Source of the DNA: Microbulbifer sp. MI-G
GTDB taxonomy: Bacteria > Pseudomonadota > Gammaproteobacteria > Pseudomonadales > Cellvibrionaceae
Direction: 5' to 3'
NCBI RefSeq assembly: GCF_030440425.1
Contig: NZ_CP098023.1
Coordinates: 2,846,001-2,910,000, forward strand
Length of the DNA stretch: 64,000 bases
Every line of letters starts with the position of its first letter. The first letter of the stretch is position 1. The notes under the pieces are model-generated. The model did not search any database. It saw nothing but the letters and a program-made list of their open reading frames with translations, and was not told the DNA's origin. Below are positions 11,769 to 22,882 of this stretch, piece after piece. The position numbers and the translations under genes were made by a program.

Positions 11769-13247
11769 TCAGACCCCGGCAGTTTTCTCGCCCAGGCGCC
11801 ACTGTGCCAACTTCTGAGACAAAGCGCCCACATTGCCCGCGCCCTGGGTCAGAACCACATCGCCCGGTTCGAGAAGATCCGCCAATACCGGCGGCACCTG
11901 GTCGATTGTCTCGGCAAAAATCGGATCGACCTGGCCGCGGTTGCGCAGGCTGCGCGCTAGTGTGCGCCCATCGGCACCGGCTATAGGCGCTTCGCCCGCG
12001 CTGTATACATCCAGCAAAACTAATTTGTCCACGCCGGACAGGACCTGAACGAAATCTTCAAACAGATCCCGGGTGCGGGTATAGCGGTGCGGTTGGTAAA
12101 TCATCACGAGGCGCCTGTCCGGCCAGCCATCGCGCACCGTCTTGATGGTTGCGGCCACCTCCCGAGGATGGTGGCCATAGTCATCCACCAGCATGACTTT
12201 TGCCGCGCTGCTGTCGTCACTTATGGAAAAATGTCCAAAAATCTGAAAGCGCCGGCCCACGCCCTGAAAACCTTCCAGGCCCCTGCGAATGGCCTCGTCA
12301 CTGATCCCTTCGTCCGCAGCCACAGCAATCGCGGCTGTGGCATTGAGCACGTTGTGAATGCCCGGCGTGTTCACCGATACCCGCAGCAGATCCCCTCCGG
12401 GGCGCTGCACGGTAAAGTGACTGCACAACGGCTCCTGATTGACCTCGACGATGCGGAAGTCATTCCCCTCAGCAAATCCATAGGTCAGTACCGGGCGGGA
12501 AAATTTCGGGATCACCTCCTGGACATTGGCGTCATCACCGCAGACCACCGCCAATCCGTAAAATGGCAGGTTGTGCACGAAGTCAATAAAGATCTGCTTG
12601 ACCCGCTCGAAATCCCCCCCATAGGTCTCCATATGATCGGCATCGATGTTGGTAATTACCGTCACCATCGGCTGCAGGTGTATAAATGATGCATCGCTCT
12701 CATCGGCCTCGGCGATCAGGTAGCGACTCTCCCCGAGTGCCGCATTGGCACCAGCCGCATTAACCAGGCCCCCGATCACAAAGGTAGGGTCCTTTTTATC
12801 CGCAGCAAAAATAGCTGCAATCAGGCTGGTAGTGGTGGTTTTGCCGTGCGTGCCCGCCACGGCAATACCGTAGCGGTAGCGCATCAATTCCGCGAGCATT
12901 TCCGCACGGCGCACTACCGGGATCCGCTTTTCTAGGGCCGCAGCCAATTCCGGGTTATCGGCTTGGATCGCCGATGAATTCACCACAACATCCACATCCC
13001 GGATATTGTCCTCGCTGTGCCCGATCGCCACCCTGACACCCAGCTTGCGCAATCGCTCGGTCAGCGGGGACTCGCGCAGGTCGGAGCCGGAAACCTCGTA
13101 TCCCTGATTTTGCAATACCTCCGCGATGCCGCTCATACCGGCACCGCCCACACCGATAAAGTGAATACGGCGGATACGGCGCATCGCCGGTACAGCGTAA
13201 CCTTGATCTGCGTTTGCCCACTCAGAAGAAAGGCTCTCAACTTTCAC
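11769..13247 (-). CDS. murC: UDP-N-acetylmuramate--L-alanine ligase
   Basis: Cytoplasmic Mur ligase that adds L-Ala to UDP-MurNAc. It has the N-terminal GVGGAGMSG nucleotide-binding motif, the ATP loop GTHGKTTTT and the C-terminal ligase domain with YGHHP. The chosen start is GTG at 13247: AAAGGAG at the murG stop is well spaced, giving 492 residues. An in-frame ATG at 13283 lies inside murG and lacks such a site. murC and murG therefore appear translationally coupled. Confidence 0.95.
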   Translation of the reverse strand: MKVESLSSEWANADQGYAVPAMRRIRRIHFIGVGGAGMSGIAEVLQNQGYEVSGSDLRESPLTERLRKLGVRVAIGHSEDNIRDVDVVVNSSAIQADNPELAAALEKRIPVVRRAEMLAELMRYRYGIAVAGTHGKTTTTSLIAAIFAADKKDPTFVIGGLVNAAGANAALGESRYLIAEADESDASFIHLQPMVTVITNIDADHMETYGGDFERVKQIFIDFVHNLPFYGLAVVCGDDANVQEVIPKFSRPVLTYGFAEGNDFRIVEVNQEPLCSHFTVQRPGGDLLRVSVNTPGIHNVLNATAAIAVAADEGISDEAIRRGLEGFQGVGRRFQIFGHFSISDDSSAAKVMLVDDYGHHPREVAATIKTVRDGWPDRRLVMIYQPHRYTRTRDLFEDFVQVLSGVDKLVLLDVYSAGEAPIAGADGRTLARSLRNRGQVDPIFAETIDQVPPVLADLLEPGDVVLTQGAGNVGALSQKLAQWRLGEKTAGV

Positions 13248-13260
13248 CCACTGTTCTCCT

Positions 13261-14352
13261 TTATCCCGCCAGCGCCTCTCCACAGGCGGCTACCACCTGC
13301 TGCGTTGCATCGACTTTCGCTACTCTCCGCGCGGCCTGCGCCATCTCCAGCAGTTTTTGCGGATCCGACAATAATGTCCGCAGAAGCTCCGACAGCTTTT
13401 GCGCATCCATCTCGCGCTGCTGAATCACAATCGCCCCCCCCGCATCCTGCAACCACTGCCCATTGCGCGTCTGGTGGTCGTCTATCGCAAAAGGAAAAGG
13501 CACCATAATCGCACCGATACCGGCCGCGGCAATTTCCGACACCGTGAGCGCTCCCGCACGGCACAAGATCAAGTCGGCAGCGCTGTATGCCTCGGCCATA
13601 TCGCCAATAAACGGCACAACCTCTGCCGCTACACCGGCTGCCCGGTAGGCCTCCCGAGCCAACGCCAGGTGGCGCTCACCCGCTTGGTGCACCACCTTTG
13701 GGCGCAGTGACGGCGGCAGCAAGGCAACGGCTTCTGGCACCATTGCGTTAATGGCAGCCGCTCCGAGACTGCCACCAAGCACCAGCAGACGGAGCGGCGA
13801 CTCGGTGCCAATACGCAATTGCGGCGCCGGCAACTGGACAATTTCACGACGCACCGGGTTGCCCACTTGCCGGGCCCGCGGCAAACCGCTGGGAAACGCC
13901 TCGAGCACCCGGTTGGCAATACGGGAAAGCAGCTTATTGGTGGTGCCTGCCACGGCATTTTGCTCGTGAATAATCAGCGGCCTACCGCTGAGGCGCGCCG
14001 CTACACCGCCGGGCCCGGTAACAAATCCTCCGAATCCGAGCACAGCATCGGGCTGTACCTTTCCGATCACCGCACGCGCCTGACGCACAGCGCGCGCAAT
14101 CTGCACAGGCGCCTTCAGCAGGGCCAGCCTGCCTTTGCCGCGCACCCCTTCTACTGCAATACAGTGCAGCGGGATGTTGGCCGGTGGCACCAACCGCGCT
14201 TCAATGCCATGCCGGGTGCCCAGCCATTCAACTCTGGCCCCCTGCTCCCGCAGGGCCTGGGCCACCGCCAGTGCCGGGAAGACATGTCCCCCGGTGCCGC
14301 CCGCCATCAGTAACAAGCGTTTACCCGAAAAGGCGCTTCTTTCCCGGGACAT
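13261..14352 (-). CDS. murG: UDP-GlcNAc:lipid I transferase MurG
   Basis: Membrane-associated GT-B glycosyltransferase that makes lipid II from lipid [12 protein letters not shown] near residue 18 is the first glycine loop, and GFGGFVTGP and [10 protein letters not shown] follow as in the family; the C-terminal domain carries the UDP-GlcNAc site ([16 protein letters not shown]). The ATG at 14352 shares one base with the ftsW stop (TGATG), giving 363 residues. Intact and co-translated with ftsW. Confidence 0.97.
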   Translation of the reverse strand: MSRERSAFSGKRLLLMAGGTGGHVFPALAVAQALREQGARVEWLGTRHGIEARLVPPANIPLHCIAVEGVRGKGRLALLKAPVQIARAVRQARAVIGKVQPDAVLGFGGFVTGPGGVAARLSGRPLIIHEQNAVAGTTNKLLSRIANRVLEAFPSGLPRARQVGNPVRREIVQLPAPQLRIGTESPLRLLVLGGSLGAAAINAMVPEAVALLPPSLRPKVVHQAGERHLALAREAYRAAGVAAEVVPFIGDMAEAYSAADLILCRAGALTVSEIAAAGIGAIMVPFPFAIDDHQTRNGQWLQDAGGAIVIQQREMDAQKLSELLRTLLSDPQKLLEMAQAARRVAKVDATQQVVAACGEALAG

Positions 14353-15563
14353 CAAACCGCCCTCCTACTGTGTCCCCGGCTCCCGGTCCGGCGCCAGGAA
14401 AATACCGGCAGTTGCTGCAAAAGCCCCTGGCCCTCGGCCTTCGGGCGCAGCTCGCCGCTGATACGTACTGCCAATCCCAACAGCGCGCAACACACTATCA
14501 GACTACTGCCACCGGAACTGACAAACGGCAGCGTCAACCCCTTGGTGGGCAACAGGCCCGAAGCCACCCCCATATTCACAAATGCCTGCCCCGCCAACAG
14601 AAATGCCATACCAAAAGCCAGCAGAGCGGCAAAAAAGTTCTGCCGCACCAGCGCCTTGCACACCAGTTGCAACAGTGCACAGGTCAGCACCACAAAAAGG
14701 CCGATTACAGCCAATCCTCCCAACATACCCCACTCCTCGGCGAGGATGGCAAAAATAAAATCCGTATGCGCCTCGGGCAAATAAAACAGTTTCTGCACAC
14801 TGTTACCCAGGCCAACCCCAAACCATTCACCGCGACCAAAAGCGATCAGCGACTGGGTGAGCTGGTAGCCACTGGCAAATTGATCTCCCCAGGGATCCAG
14901 AAATGTCAGCAACCGCTGTAAACGATAGGGGCTCATCAGGGCCATTAAGGCCAGACCGCTGGCTGCCGCCAACACCAGTAAAAAGGTGTGCGGCAAGCGC
15001 GCACCGCCGAGAAAAACCATTGCCAGTACCGTGCCGGATAACACCACAACCGAGCCGAAATCCGGCTGCATGAGCAGTAACAGCGCAAAGATCCCGAGCA
15101 CCGTCACCGGTACCATAAAACTGCTCCAGTGGTGCAGCTGCCTGTTGCGGCGAGTCAAAAAACTGGCGAAGAAAACCAGCATACAGAACTTGGCCACTTC
15201 TGCCGGTTGAATGGTGATACCACCAAACACCAGCCAGCGCCGGCTGCCATTCACCTCTCGGCCGATACCCGGTACCAGAACCGCAATCAGTAGCAGACAG
15301 GCAAACAACAACAGCGGCCAGGACAGGCGCGACCAGATCGCCAGGGGAATCTGGCTCACAACCAGTGCCACCATGCCTCCAATCGCCAGAAAAGCCAGGT
15401 GCCGCTTGAGAAAGTACCAGGGGTCTGCGTATACATCCGAGGCAAAGGCAATAGAGGAGGAAGCCACCATCACCACACCGATACTGACCAGTGCCAGCAC
15501 ACTAAACAGTAAAAGCCCATCGAAGAAATCGCGCTTTTGAGGGGACGAAAACAACGCGTTCAC
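14352..15563 (-). CDS. ftsW: Peptidoglycan polymerase FtsW (SEDS family)
   Basis: Multi-spanning SEDS glycosyltransferase that polymerises septal lipid II with its partner FtsI. The 403 residues show about ten hydrophobic segments and SEDS signatures such as LSWPLLLF, GREVNGSRRW, LGNSVQKLFYLPEAHTDFI and GLTLPFVSSGGSS. It overlaps the murD stop by 4 bp at its start and shares one base with murG at its end, so it is embedded in the operon. Confidence 0.97.
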   Translation of the reverse strand: MNALFSSPQKRDFFDGLLLFSVLALVSIGVVMVASSSIAFASDVYADPWYFLKRHLAFLAIGGMVALVVSQIPLAIWSRLSWPLLLFACLLLIAVLVPGIGREVNGSRRWLVFGGITIQPAEVAKFCMLVFFASFLTRRNRQLHHWSSFMVPVTVLGIFALLLLMQPDFGSVVVLSGTVLAMVFLGGARLPHTFLLVLAAASGLALMALMSPYRLQRLLTFLDPWGDQFASGYQLTQSLIAFGRGEWFGVGLGNSVQKLFYLPEAHTDFIFAILAEEWGMLGGLAVIGLFVVLTCALLQLVCKALVRQNFFAALLAFGMAFLLAGQAFVNMGVASGLLPTKGLTLPFVSSGGSSLIVCCALLGLAVRISGELRPKAEGQGLLQQLPVFSWRRTGSRGHSRRAV

Positions 15564-16939
15564 TCCGCACCTCCAGCGCTTTCACAGAGCGACGCTACCA
15601 CCTGGCGGAAATCCTCGCCGCGGGCTTCAAAATTGCGGTACATGTCGAAGCTGGCACAGGCCGGGGACAGGAGTACATAGTCGCCTCTGTGCGCCAGGGA
15701 TCGAGCCAGTGCCACGGCCTCGGTCATGCTGGCCGCACGGCGGATGACACACTTACCCGCAAAAACCTGCGCGACCCTGTCACCGTCTGTGCCAATGGAC
15801 ACCATCGCGCGCAATGCGCTAACGCTGTTGCTCAGCGCGGAAAAATCTGCCCCTTTGCCATCGCCGCCAGCAATCAGCACTATCTTGCTGGTGGCTGTTG
15901 CCAATCCATCCAGCGCCGCCTGCGTTGCGCCGACATTGGTGCCTTTGGAGTCGTTTACATAGACAACGCCATCCAGGTCAGCGGTCCGCTCACAGCGATG
16001 GGGCAGGCCCCTGAATGTGCGCAGCACCGACAGCATGGCCTCCATGGGCAGACCGATGGCATTGCCCATCGCCAAAGCGGCCAGCGCGTTGGCAACATTG
16101 TGCCTGCCAACCATTGCCAGCGCATCAACCGGTAACAGGATTTTGGCACCCTGTGCCAGCCAGTTCTGGCCACCGACAGTGCGCATTCCGAACTGATTCA
16201 GGTCGGGCGGGTCCAGACCAAAACTCCACTCGCATCTACCCTGAGACAAAGGCGCCCGGGTCAGCGAGTCGGCGCGGTTGATGACAAACTGCTGCGCATG
16301 GCGGTAAACCCGCTGTTTGGCCCGGTGGTATTCCACCATGCTGGGGTAGCGGTCCATATGGTCCGCACTCAGATTCAACACAGTGGCCACTGTGGGCGCC
16401 AGCGAATAGGTGGTTTCCAGTTGAAAGCTCGACAGCTCCAGCACAAACAATTGCGGTATTGGTCCCTGTAACAGATCGAGCACCGGAACACCGATATTGC
16501 CACCGACCCGGACTGTTTTGCCGGACGCTTCCGCCATCCTGCCAAGCAGGGTGGTCACCGTGCTTTTGCCATTTGAGCCAGTGACCGCTGCCAGCTTTAC
16601 CGAGGTTTTTTCTCTGGAGAGCGCTCGTGCAAACAGCTCGATATCCCCGATCACCGGGATACCATCGCTCATGGCGCGCTGCAATACGGGCTCGGCCAGC
16701 GCAATGCCGGGGCTGGCAATAATTTCGCTGGCCGCCAGCACCGTATCGGGGTTCAGTGATCCTGTTTCCACGGGGACCTGCGGAAACTCCCGGCGAAAGC
16801 CCTCGAGTCCCGGCGGATGGTCGCGGCTGTCGGCTGCCACGGGGGCATAACCCATGCGCAGCAGGTAGCGCACCACCGATTTTCCGGTAGCGCCCAGTCC
16901 GATTACCAGTGTCCGCTGCGAAGTCGCGATCAGACTCAT
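15560..16939 (-). CDS. murD: UDP-MurNAc-L-Ala--D-Glu ligase
   Basis: Cytoplasmic Mur ligase that adds D-glutamate. It has the N-terminal Rossmann-like GLGATGKSVVRYL, the ATP loop TGSNGKSTVTTLLG, the middle-domain NLSADHMDRY and the C-terminal VYVNDSKGTN. The 459-residue length is normal. Its stop overlaps the ftsW start by 4 bp and its start lies 8 bp after the mraY stop. Confidence 0.97.
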   Translation of the reverse strand: MSLIATSQRTLVIGLGATGKSVVRYLLRMGYAPVAADSRDHPPGLEGFRREFPQVPVETGSLNPDTVLAASEIIASPGIALAEPVLQRAMSDGIPVIGDIELFARALSREKTSVKLAAVTGSNGKSTVTTLLGRMAEASGKTVRVGGNIGVPVLDLLQGPIPQLFVLELSSFQLETTYSLAPTVATVLNLSADHMDRYPSMVEYHRAKQRVYRHAQQFVINRADSLTRAPLSQGRCEWSFGLDPPDLNQFGMRTVGGQNWLAQGAKILLPVDALAMVGRHNVANALAALAMGNAIGLPMEAMLSVLRTFRGLPHRCERTADLDGVVYVNDSKGTNVGATQAALDGLATATSKIVLIAGGDGKGADFSALSNSVSALRAMVSIGTDGDRVAQVFAGKCVIRRAASMTEAVALARSLAHRGDYVLLSPACASFDMYRNFEARGEDFRQVVASLCESAGGAE

Positions 16940-16947
16940 TGTGTCAA

Positions 16948-18033
16948 TTACCGAAGTTTCAGCGTCGCCAGTCCAGCCAACACCAGGATGACGGTGATAA
17001 TCCAGAAACGGACAATCACCCGCGGTTCCGGCCAGCCTTTCAGTTCAAAATGGTGGTGCAGTGGCGCCATGCGAAAAATACGTCTGCCGGTCAGTTTGAA
17101 CGACGCCACCTGCAGGATCACGGATACCGTCTCCATGACGAACACTCCACCCATGATGAACAACACGATTTCATGGCGGGTGATTACCGCGACTATTCCC
17201 AGTGCCGCGCCAAGGGCCAGTGCACCCACATCCCCCATAAACACCTGCGCCGGATAGGTGTTAAACCACAAAAACCCGAGCCCCGCGCCACACAGGGCCG
17301 CACAGATGACCGCCAGTTCCCCGGCACCGGCAATCGCCGGTATATGCAGATAATTGGCGAACTCTACATGCCCGGATAAATAGGCGATAACACCCAGGGC
17401 GCCCCCCACCATCACTGTGGGCATAATGGCCAGGCCATCGAGGCCATCGGTGAGGTTCACGGCATTGCTGGAGCCCACCACCACAAAATATGTCAGCAAA
17501 ACAAAACTGACCGGACCCAGATTGATGGCAACATCTTTGAAAAAAGGTACAAAAAACTGTGTCTCAGCAGGACTTACTGCACTGAAATACAAATAGGTCG
17601 CCGCGCCCAGGCCGGCGATGGACTGCCAGAAATACTTCCAGCGGGCAATCAGACCGCGGGGATTTTTGTGCACAACTTTTTTGTAGTCATCCACAAATCC
17701 GACTGCCCCAAAAATAAAAATCACCAGTAACGTAACCCAGACATAGCGGTTACCCAGGTCCGACCACAGCAGTGCCGAGGAAAAAATCGAGGCGAGGATC
17801 AGTGTGCCGCCCATGGTAGGCGTACCGGATTTGCTCAGGTGACTCTGCGGGCCGTCATCGCGAACGGCCTGCCCTACCTGCAATTGGTTCAACCAGTTGA
17901 TCATACGCGGCCCCACAACCAGGGAAATTCCCAGAGCAGTCAGCGCCGCCAGAATTGCACGCACAGTCAGGTAATTGAAGACCGCAAAGGTGCTTACATA
18001 TTTTTGTAATACTTCTGCCAGCCAAAGCAGCAT
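16948..18033 (-). CDS. mraY: Phospho-MurNAc-pentapeptide transferase MraY
   Basis: Polytopic inner-membrane enzyme that transfers phospho-MurNAc-pentapeptide to undecaprenyl phosphate, making lipid I. The 361 residues have about ten hydrophobic helices and the hallmarks [28 protein letters not shown] and the C-terminal [15 protein letters not shown]. The start shares one base with the murF stop (TAATG). Intact and of standard length. Confidence 0.98.
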   Translation of the reverse strand: MLLWLAEVLQKYVSTFAVFNYLTVRAILAALTALGISLVVGPRMINWLNQLQVGQAVRDDGPQSHLSKSGTPTMGGTLILASIFSSALLWSDLGNRYVWVTLLVIFIFGAVGFVDDYKKVVHKNPRGLIARWKYFWQSIAGLGAATYLYFSAVSPAETQFFVPFFKDVAINLGPVSFVLLTYFVVVGSSNAVNLTDGLDGLAIMPTVMVGGALGVIAYLSGHVEFANYLHIPAIAGAGELAVICAALCGAGLGFLWFNTYPAQVFMGDVGALALGAALGIVAVITRHEIVLFIMGGVFVMETVSVILQVASFKLTGRRIFRMAPLHHHFELKGWPEPRVIVRFWIITVILVLAGLATLKLR

Positions 18034-19412
18034 TACTTCTCTCCCCTGCTGTTGCCGAGCAGTGCCTGGGCCACCAGTTCCATTCGGGCACTGCGTGAAC
18101 CCTTGACCAATACGGTGGTATGCCTGTCCAGTTCGCGGGACACCGCCGCTATCAACGGCGCTCTCTCCCGGTAATTGTGCAGGGCTTCACGATGGCCCGC
18201 GCCAAAGGCCATACTGGCGGCAGTGCCCAGCGGCCCCAGAGTAAATAGAGCATCGAGGCCGCGTTTGCGCGCCAGGGCACCGACACTGCGATGCAGCGCT
18301 TCCGCGTCAGGCCCCAGTTCAGCCATATCGCCGAGAACCAGGATTTTCCTGCCGGGTCGCTGCGCCAGCAATTCAATGGCCGCACCCACAGAACCCGGAT
18401 TTGCGTTGTAGCTATCGTCGATTACCGTTGCACCAAGGATGCCCCGGCGCGCCTGCAGGCGCCCGGCCACACCGCCGAGACCGGCGAGGCCGCGGGCAAT
18501 GTCCACCGCCGGAATACCGCTGGCAAACGCGCAACCGGCGGCAATTAAAGCATTGTGCACATTGTGCTCGCCCAATAACTGCAACACCACCGGGTGGGAG
18601 ACCCCCTCAATCACCAGATCAAAAGCGGCACAGCCACTTTCATTCAGAGCGATATGCTCCGCATGGATGGCACAGGAGTTAGCGAGACCCACCTCCAGGG
18701 TGCGGACACCTTCGGGCATCCGCCCGCGCCAGTAATTCGCGTAGCCATCATCGGCATTGATCACCGCGGTAGCTCCGACATCCAGGCAGGTATAAATCTG
18801 CCCTTTCGCTTTTGCGATGGCATCCACCGAGCCAAACCCTTCCACATGCGCGGGCATCACATTGTTGATCGCCGTTACTTGGGGTTTGCCGATACTGCAG
18901 AGATAACCAATATCGTCCGGACCGTTGGCACCCATCTCCAGAATCAAAACATCGTGCTGCTCTGAAAGCGCAAAAAGGGTCATCGGCAAACCGAGCTGAT
19001 TATTTAAATTCCCCCTGGTGACACAGGGCGTATGGTGCAGGGAGAAAATTGCCGACAGCATCTCCTTGACGGTGGTCTTGCCACAAGAACCGGTCACGGC
19101 GATCACCGGCCCCTCAAATTGCTCGCGGCACAACAATCCGATTTGTCCGAGTGCTACCGTGGTATCTTGCACGCGCCACTGAGGCAGGCTGCAAGCGGGT
19201 ACTTCGCGCTCCACCACCAGCCCCAAAACCTGATCATCCAGCGCACCGACAAAATCGTGCGCATCAAAATTGTCACCCACCAGGGCAACAAACAGAGCCT
19301 GGGAATCCAGTTTGCGAGTATCGGTACAAATGCGGGAAAACTCGGTGGAGCCATTGATCAACGCACCGCCAAAGCGACTCTGTAACTGCTGAAGAGATAA
19401 CGCGCGAATCAC
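18033..19412 (-). CDS. murF: UDP-MurNAc-tripeptide--D-Ala-D-Ala ligase
   Basis: Cytoplasmic Mur ligase that adds the D-Ala-D-Ala dipeptide. It has the N-terminal substrate domain, the ATP loop [13 protein letters not shown], the motif [16 protein letters not shown] and the C-terminal domain with [10 protein letters not shown]. The 459 residues are normal. It overlaps murE by 4 bp and mraY by 1 bp. Its dipeptide substrate must come from a Ddl encoded elsewhere, because none is present in this cluster. Confidence 0.97.
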   Translation of the reverse strand: MIRALSLQQLQSRFGGALINGSTEFSRICTDTRKLDSQALFVALVGDNFDAHDFVGALDDQVLGLVVEREVPACSLPQWRVQDTTVALGQIGLLCREQFEGPVIAVTGSCGKTTVKEMLSAIFSLHHTPCVTRGNLNNQLGLPMTLFALSEQHDVLILEMGANGPDDIGYLCSIGKPQVTAINNVMPAHVEGFGSVDAIAKAKGQIYTCLDVGATAVINADDGYANYWRGRMPEGVRTLEVGLANSCAIHAEHIALNESGCAAFDLVIEGVSHPVVLQLLGEHNVHNALIAAGCAFASGIPAVDIARGLAGLGGVAGRLQARRGILGATVIDDSYNANPGSVGAAIELLAQRPGRKILVLGDMAELGPDAEALHRSVGALARKRGLDALFTLGPLGTAASMAFGAGHREALHNYRERAPLIAAVSRELDRHTTVLVKGSRSARMELVAQALLGNSRGEK

Positions 19413-20935
19413 CAGGGCTCTCCCTGCATACCACTCCCGGCGCTCGCACCCGAGCGCCGCTTCAGTGCCGCTGCCACCTGTTCATGATCACAGAAGTGAC
19501 TTCTTTCACTGCCCACAATCTGATAATCCTCGTGGCCCTTACCGGCGATAATGACGATATCACCCGGTTGCGCCGCTGCGACTGCACGGGCAATCGCAGC
19601 GGCCCGATCAATCTCCACCTCGATCGTGCTGGCCGCACCCTCGAGGATATCGCCAATAATTTGTTGTGGCTTTTCACTGCGTGGATTGTCACTGGTCACA
19701 ATGGCGCGATCGGCCATCTCCGAGGCGATTCTTCCCATGGAAGCGCGTTTGCCCCGGTCCCGGTCACCGCCGCAGCCGAACACACACCAGAGATTGCCGC
19801 GACAATAGGGACGTGCGGCTGCCAGCGCCGCGCGCAGGGCATCGGGGGTATGGGCGTAATCCACCAGGACGCCGACATCATCGGCGCCCGCAACACGAAC
19901 CCGCTCCATACGGCCCGGTACCGCTTGGATGGAGGGAAAGGCCGCGAGAATCGCCTCAAAGGGCATGCCCGCAGACGCCACAGCGGCTACCACTGCCAGT
20001 GCGTTGTAGATATTGAAGTCACCGATCAACGGGGCCTGCAGTTTGCCGCACCCCCAGGGCGTATTGAGTTCAACGGAAAATCCCTTCTCATGACGGCGCA
20101 GGTCAGTGACGTGCAGGTCTCCCGCCTGCAGTCCGTAAGTCAGTATCTGCAGGCCGCGCACCTTACAGCGCTCGGCCAGCTGTGCACCGAAAGGATCATC
20201 CAGATTGATAATGCCGCGCTTGAGTTTGGGCAGCCCGAACAGCTTTTCCTTGGCCATGCCGTAGGCGGCCATATTGCCGTGATAGTCCAGGTGATCCCGC
20301 GACAGATTGGTAAAAATCGCCGTGTCAAACACCAGGCCATGTACACGCCCCTGGGACAGGGAGTGAGAGGAAACTTCCATCGCCGCGGCGGACACACCGC
20401 GGTCGCGGTAGTCAGCAAAATCCGCCTGCAGACGCACGGGGTCCGGTGTCGTAAGCCCGGTTTCCTGCAGTTCGATAACCCGGTTGTGCCAGATGCCACT
20501 GCCGATGGTGCCGATCAGCGCAGCGCTGCCAAAGTGATGCGCCAGCAGCTGGGAAATCAGATAGGCACAGGTGGTTTTACCATTGGTACCGGTCACGCCC
20601 ACCAGGTGCATTTGTCCACTGGGGTTGCCGTGAAAACGCGCGGCAATTTCACCGGCGCGCTTGGCCAGCCCGGGCACGCCGACCACCTGAATATCACCGC
20701 GGTTGATACACTCCAGCCTGTCACTGTCGGCCAGTACCGCAGCGGCACCGGCGGCGATCGCCGCATCGATATATTCTCGCCCGTCCACAACAGAACCGCG
20801 CAGCGCCATAAAGACATCGCCGGCTTTTACCCGACGGCTGTCCAGAGCAACACCTGTCACGGGCACATCGGGGATTCCCGCGTATCCGGGCACCAGTTCC
20901 CGCAGAGAAATGCCGTGTTGTTTGCGCTGATTCAC
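19409..20935 (-). CDS. murE: UDP-MurNAc-L-Ala-D-Glu--meso-diaminopimelate ligase
   Basis: Cytoplasmic Mur ligase that adds the third stem residue. It has ATP loop GVTGTNGKTTCAYL, and the C-terminal DNPRSEKPQQI carries the DNPR motif characteristic of the meso-diaminopimelate-specific enzymes. The 508 residues are usual. It overlaps ftsI by 4 bp at its start and murF by 4 bp at its end, so translation of the run is coupled. Confidence 0.97.
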   Translation of the reverse strand: MNQRKQHGISLRELVPGYAGIPDVPVTGVALDSRRVKAGDVFMALRGSVVDGREYIDAAIAAGAAAVLADSDRLECINRGDIQVVGVPGLAKRAGEIAARFHGNPSGQMHLVGVTGTNGKTTCAYLISQLLAHHFGSAALIGTIGSGIWHNRVIELQETGLTTPDPVRLQADFADYRDRGVSAAAMEVSSHSLSQGRVHGLVFDTAIFTNLSRDHLDYHGNMAAYGMAKEKLFGLPKLKRGIINLDDPFGAQLAERCKVRGLQILTYGLQAGDLHVTDLRRHEKGFSVELNTPWGCGKLQAPLIGDFNIYNALAVVAAVASAGMPFEAILAAFPSIQAVPGRMERVRVAGADDVGVLVDYAHTPDALRAALAAARPYCRGNLWCVFGCGGDRDRGKRASMGRIASEMADRAIVTSDNPRSEKPQQIIGDILEGAASTIEVEIDRAAAIARAVAAAQPGDIVIIAGKGHEDYQIVGSERSHFCDHEQVAAALKRRSGASAGSGMQGEPW

Positions 20936-22692
20936 GATTTTGTACCTCTCTCGCTTAACTGCGCGGTTAACTGGCGTTCTGCCGGCTCCACCCGCTCAGG
21001 GGGTACCTGCAGCAGGTGCATGGCCCCGGTCATCACCGAGCCGAAAACCGGCGCCGCCACTTCCCCACCGTAATACTTGGCCTGGCTCGGATCATCAATC
21101 ACCACAACCGCCGCCAAGCGCGGGGTATCCGCAGGAATAAACCCCGCAAAGACCGATCGATAGCGGTTGTCCGCATAGCCACGGCTGCCTACCTTGTGTA
21201 CCGTGCCGGTCTTGCCCGCCACACGGTAGCCCTCCACTGCGGCCAGCTGCCCTGTACCGCGGGAGCCAATAACGGTTTCCAGCATGGCGGACACCTGCTG
21301 TGCGAGAGGTGCTGCAATCACCCGCTCTGGCTCCGCGGTGGTGGTATCTGTAGATAAAACCAGTGAAACCGGGCGCTTGATCCCGGCATTGGCCAGCACG
21401 CTATACGCCTGGGCCAGTTGCACCCCATTTACGGTTAAACCGTAGCCGAAGGCGAAATTGGCCCGCTCGATCGGGTGCCAACGGTTGCGACTGGGCAGGA
21501 TGCCCGGAGTCTCACCGGGGAAACCACTGCCAACCGCCGCCCCCAGTCCCAGTCGATAAAAGAGTTCCCGCAAACCGTTTGGTTCCAGATCCAGGGCGAT
21601 TTTTGTGATACCCACCTGGCTCGACTTGGTGATAACGCCGGTCAGATCCAGCTTTCCATAGTTAATGGGGTCCACCAGGGTTTTCCCCGGTACACGGATA
21701 TAACCGGGATTGGTATCGATCTGGGTTTGGGGTGTATAGCGACCGCTCTCAAGCGCAGCCAGCACGGTCAGGGGTTTCACTGTGGAGCCGGGTTCAAACT
21801 GGTCGATCAGGGCGCGATTGCGCATCGCTGTCGCTTTTACTCCTTTGCGATTGTTGGGATTAAACGAGGGCTGATTGGCCATCGCCAGAACATCACCGCT
21901 TTGGGTATCCAGAATCACCATAAAGCCGGAGGAGGCACCGTTCTCGGCCACAGCGCGCTTCAACTCCCGGTAGGCCAGGTACTGCAGGCGCATATCGATA
22001 GACAGACGCAAATCGCGCCCCGGTCGCGCTTCGCGCTGGATCGACAGATCCTGCACTGTGCGTCCCTTCAGGTCCTTAACCACCTGCTGCGCACCGGAAT
22101 GGCCGGAGAGCCAGTCGTCGTAAGCGAGTTCCAGTCCCTCCTGGCCGCGATCGTCAATATCGGTAAAGCCTACAAGCTGAGCCACCATCTCCCCGGCTGG
22201 GTAGAAACGCCGGTACTCCTTTCTGCTGAAAACCCCGGCGACATCCAGTGCCAACACCCGCTCGGCCTGCTCCGGCGCCAGGTGGCGACGCAGGTACATA
22301 AACTCTCTGTCGCGGTACCTCTGCAGCCGCGCGGTCAGCTTGGCAGGCTTCAGTTCCAGCGCATGAGCCAGTCGCTGTAATGCCCCCTCCCCGGCCTTGC
22401 GCAACAGCTTGGGGTTGGCCCAGAGACTGCGTACCGGTGTGCTGACCGCCAGCAGCTCGCCGTTTCGGTCGACAATGGAGCCCCGATAGGCGGCGATCTC
22501 TTCAGTGCGGATGGTGCGCGCTCGCCCCTGATCCTGCAGGAACTGATAACCACGCTCGGCAGCGGGCAATACCTGGAGGCGGGCCAAATGCAGGATCAGT
22601 GCCAGGGCCAGCAGACACAGCAGGGCCGCCACCAGCACAAAGCGCCAGCGGGCAATGCCCGGTTGGATCTGTTTTTTCTTGACTACACCCAT
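20932..22692 (-). CDS. ftsI: Septal transpeptidase FtsI (PBP3)
   Basis: Class B penicillin-binding protein that cross-links septal peptidoglycan with FtsW. It has a basic N-terminus, one membrane span at about 18-40, the dimerisation/pedestal domain (RGSIVDRNGELLA) and the transpeptidase domain. Catalytic motif 1 is STVK, and motif 3 is KTGT in VAGKTGTVHKVG. Motif 2 reads SSQ in TKSSQVGITK where E. coli and P. aeruginosa have SSN; the codon CAG is at 21616-21618. The 586-residue length and gene position are normal. It is followed by murE with a 4-bp overlap. Confidence 0.96.
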   Translation of the reverse strand: MGVVKKKQIQPGIARWRFVLVAALLCLLALALILHLARLQVLPAAERGYQFLQDQGRARTIRTEEIAAYRGSIVDRNGELLAVSTPVRSLWANPKLLRKAGEGALQRLAHALELKPAKLTARLQRYRDREFMYLRRHLAPEQAERVLALDVAGVFSRKEYRRFYPAGEMVAQLVGFTDIDDRGQEGLELAYDDWLSGHSGAQQVVKDLKGRTVQDLSIQREARPGRDLRLSIDMRLQYLAYRELKRAVAENGASSGFMVILDTQSGDVLAMANQPSFNPNNRKGVKATAMRNRALIDQFEPGSTVKPLTVLAALESGRYTPQTQIDTNPGYIRVPGKTLVDPINYGKLDLTGVITKSSQVGITKIALDLEPNGLRELFYRLGLGAAVGSGFPGETPGILPSRNRWHPIERANFAFGYGLTVNGVQLAQAYSVLANAGIKRPVSLVLSTDTTTAEPERVIAAPLAQQVSAMLETVIGSRGTGQLAAVEGYRVAGKTGTVHKVGSRGYADNRYRSVFAGFIPADTPRLAAVVVIDDPSQAKYYGGEVAAPVFGSVMTGAMHLLQVPPERVEPAERQLTAQLSERGTKS

Positions 22693-22882
22693 GGCTTTCC
22701 AATTGGCGTTACGTTTTCACTTCGAGACCAACACTCCCCCTGAGGGCCGTTGGTTCACCGCCCCCAAACACCGCGCAAATACGCAAGGATTTACGATTAT
22801 TCGCCGGCGTTGCAGACCTTAAATGCACAAAGCCACGGAAAACTATTACTGGTTCGCGCTCGCCACACCGGCCTTTATCAGA

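Noticed and set aside
19484..21073. 529-codon open frame opposite murE and ftsI
   Set aside because: Antisense to two intact conserved genes; composition is that of a mirrored coding sequence.
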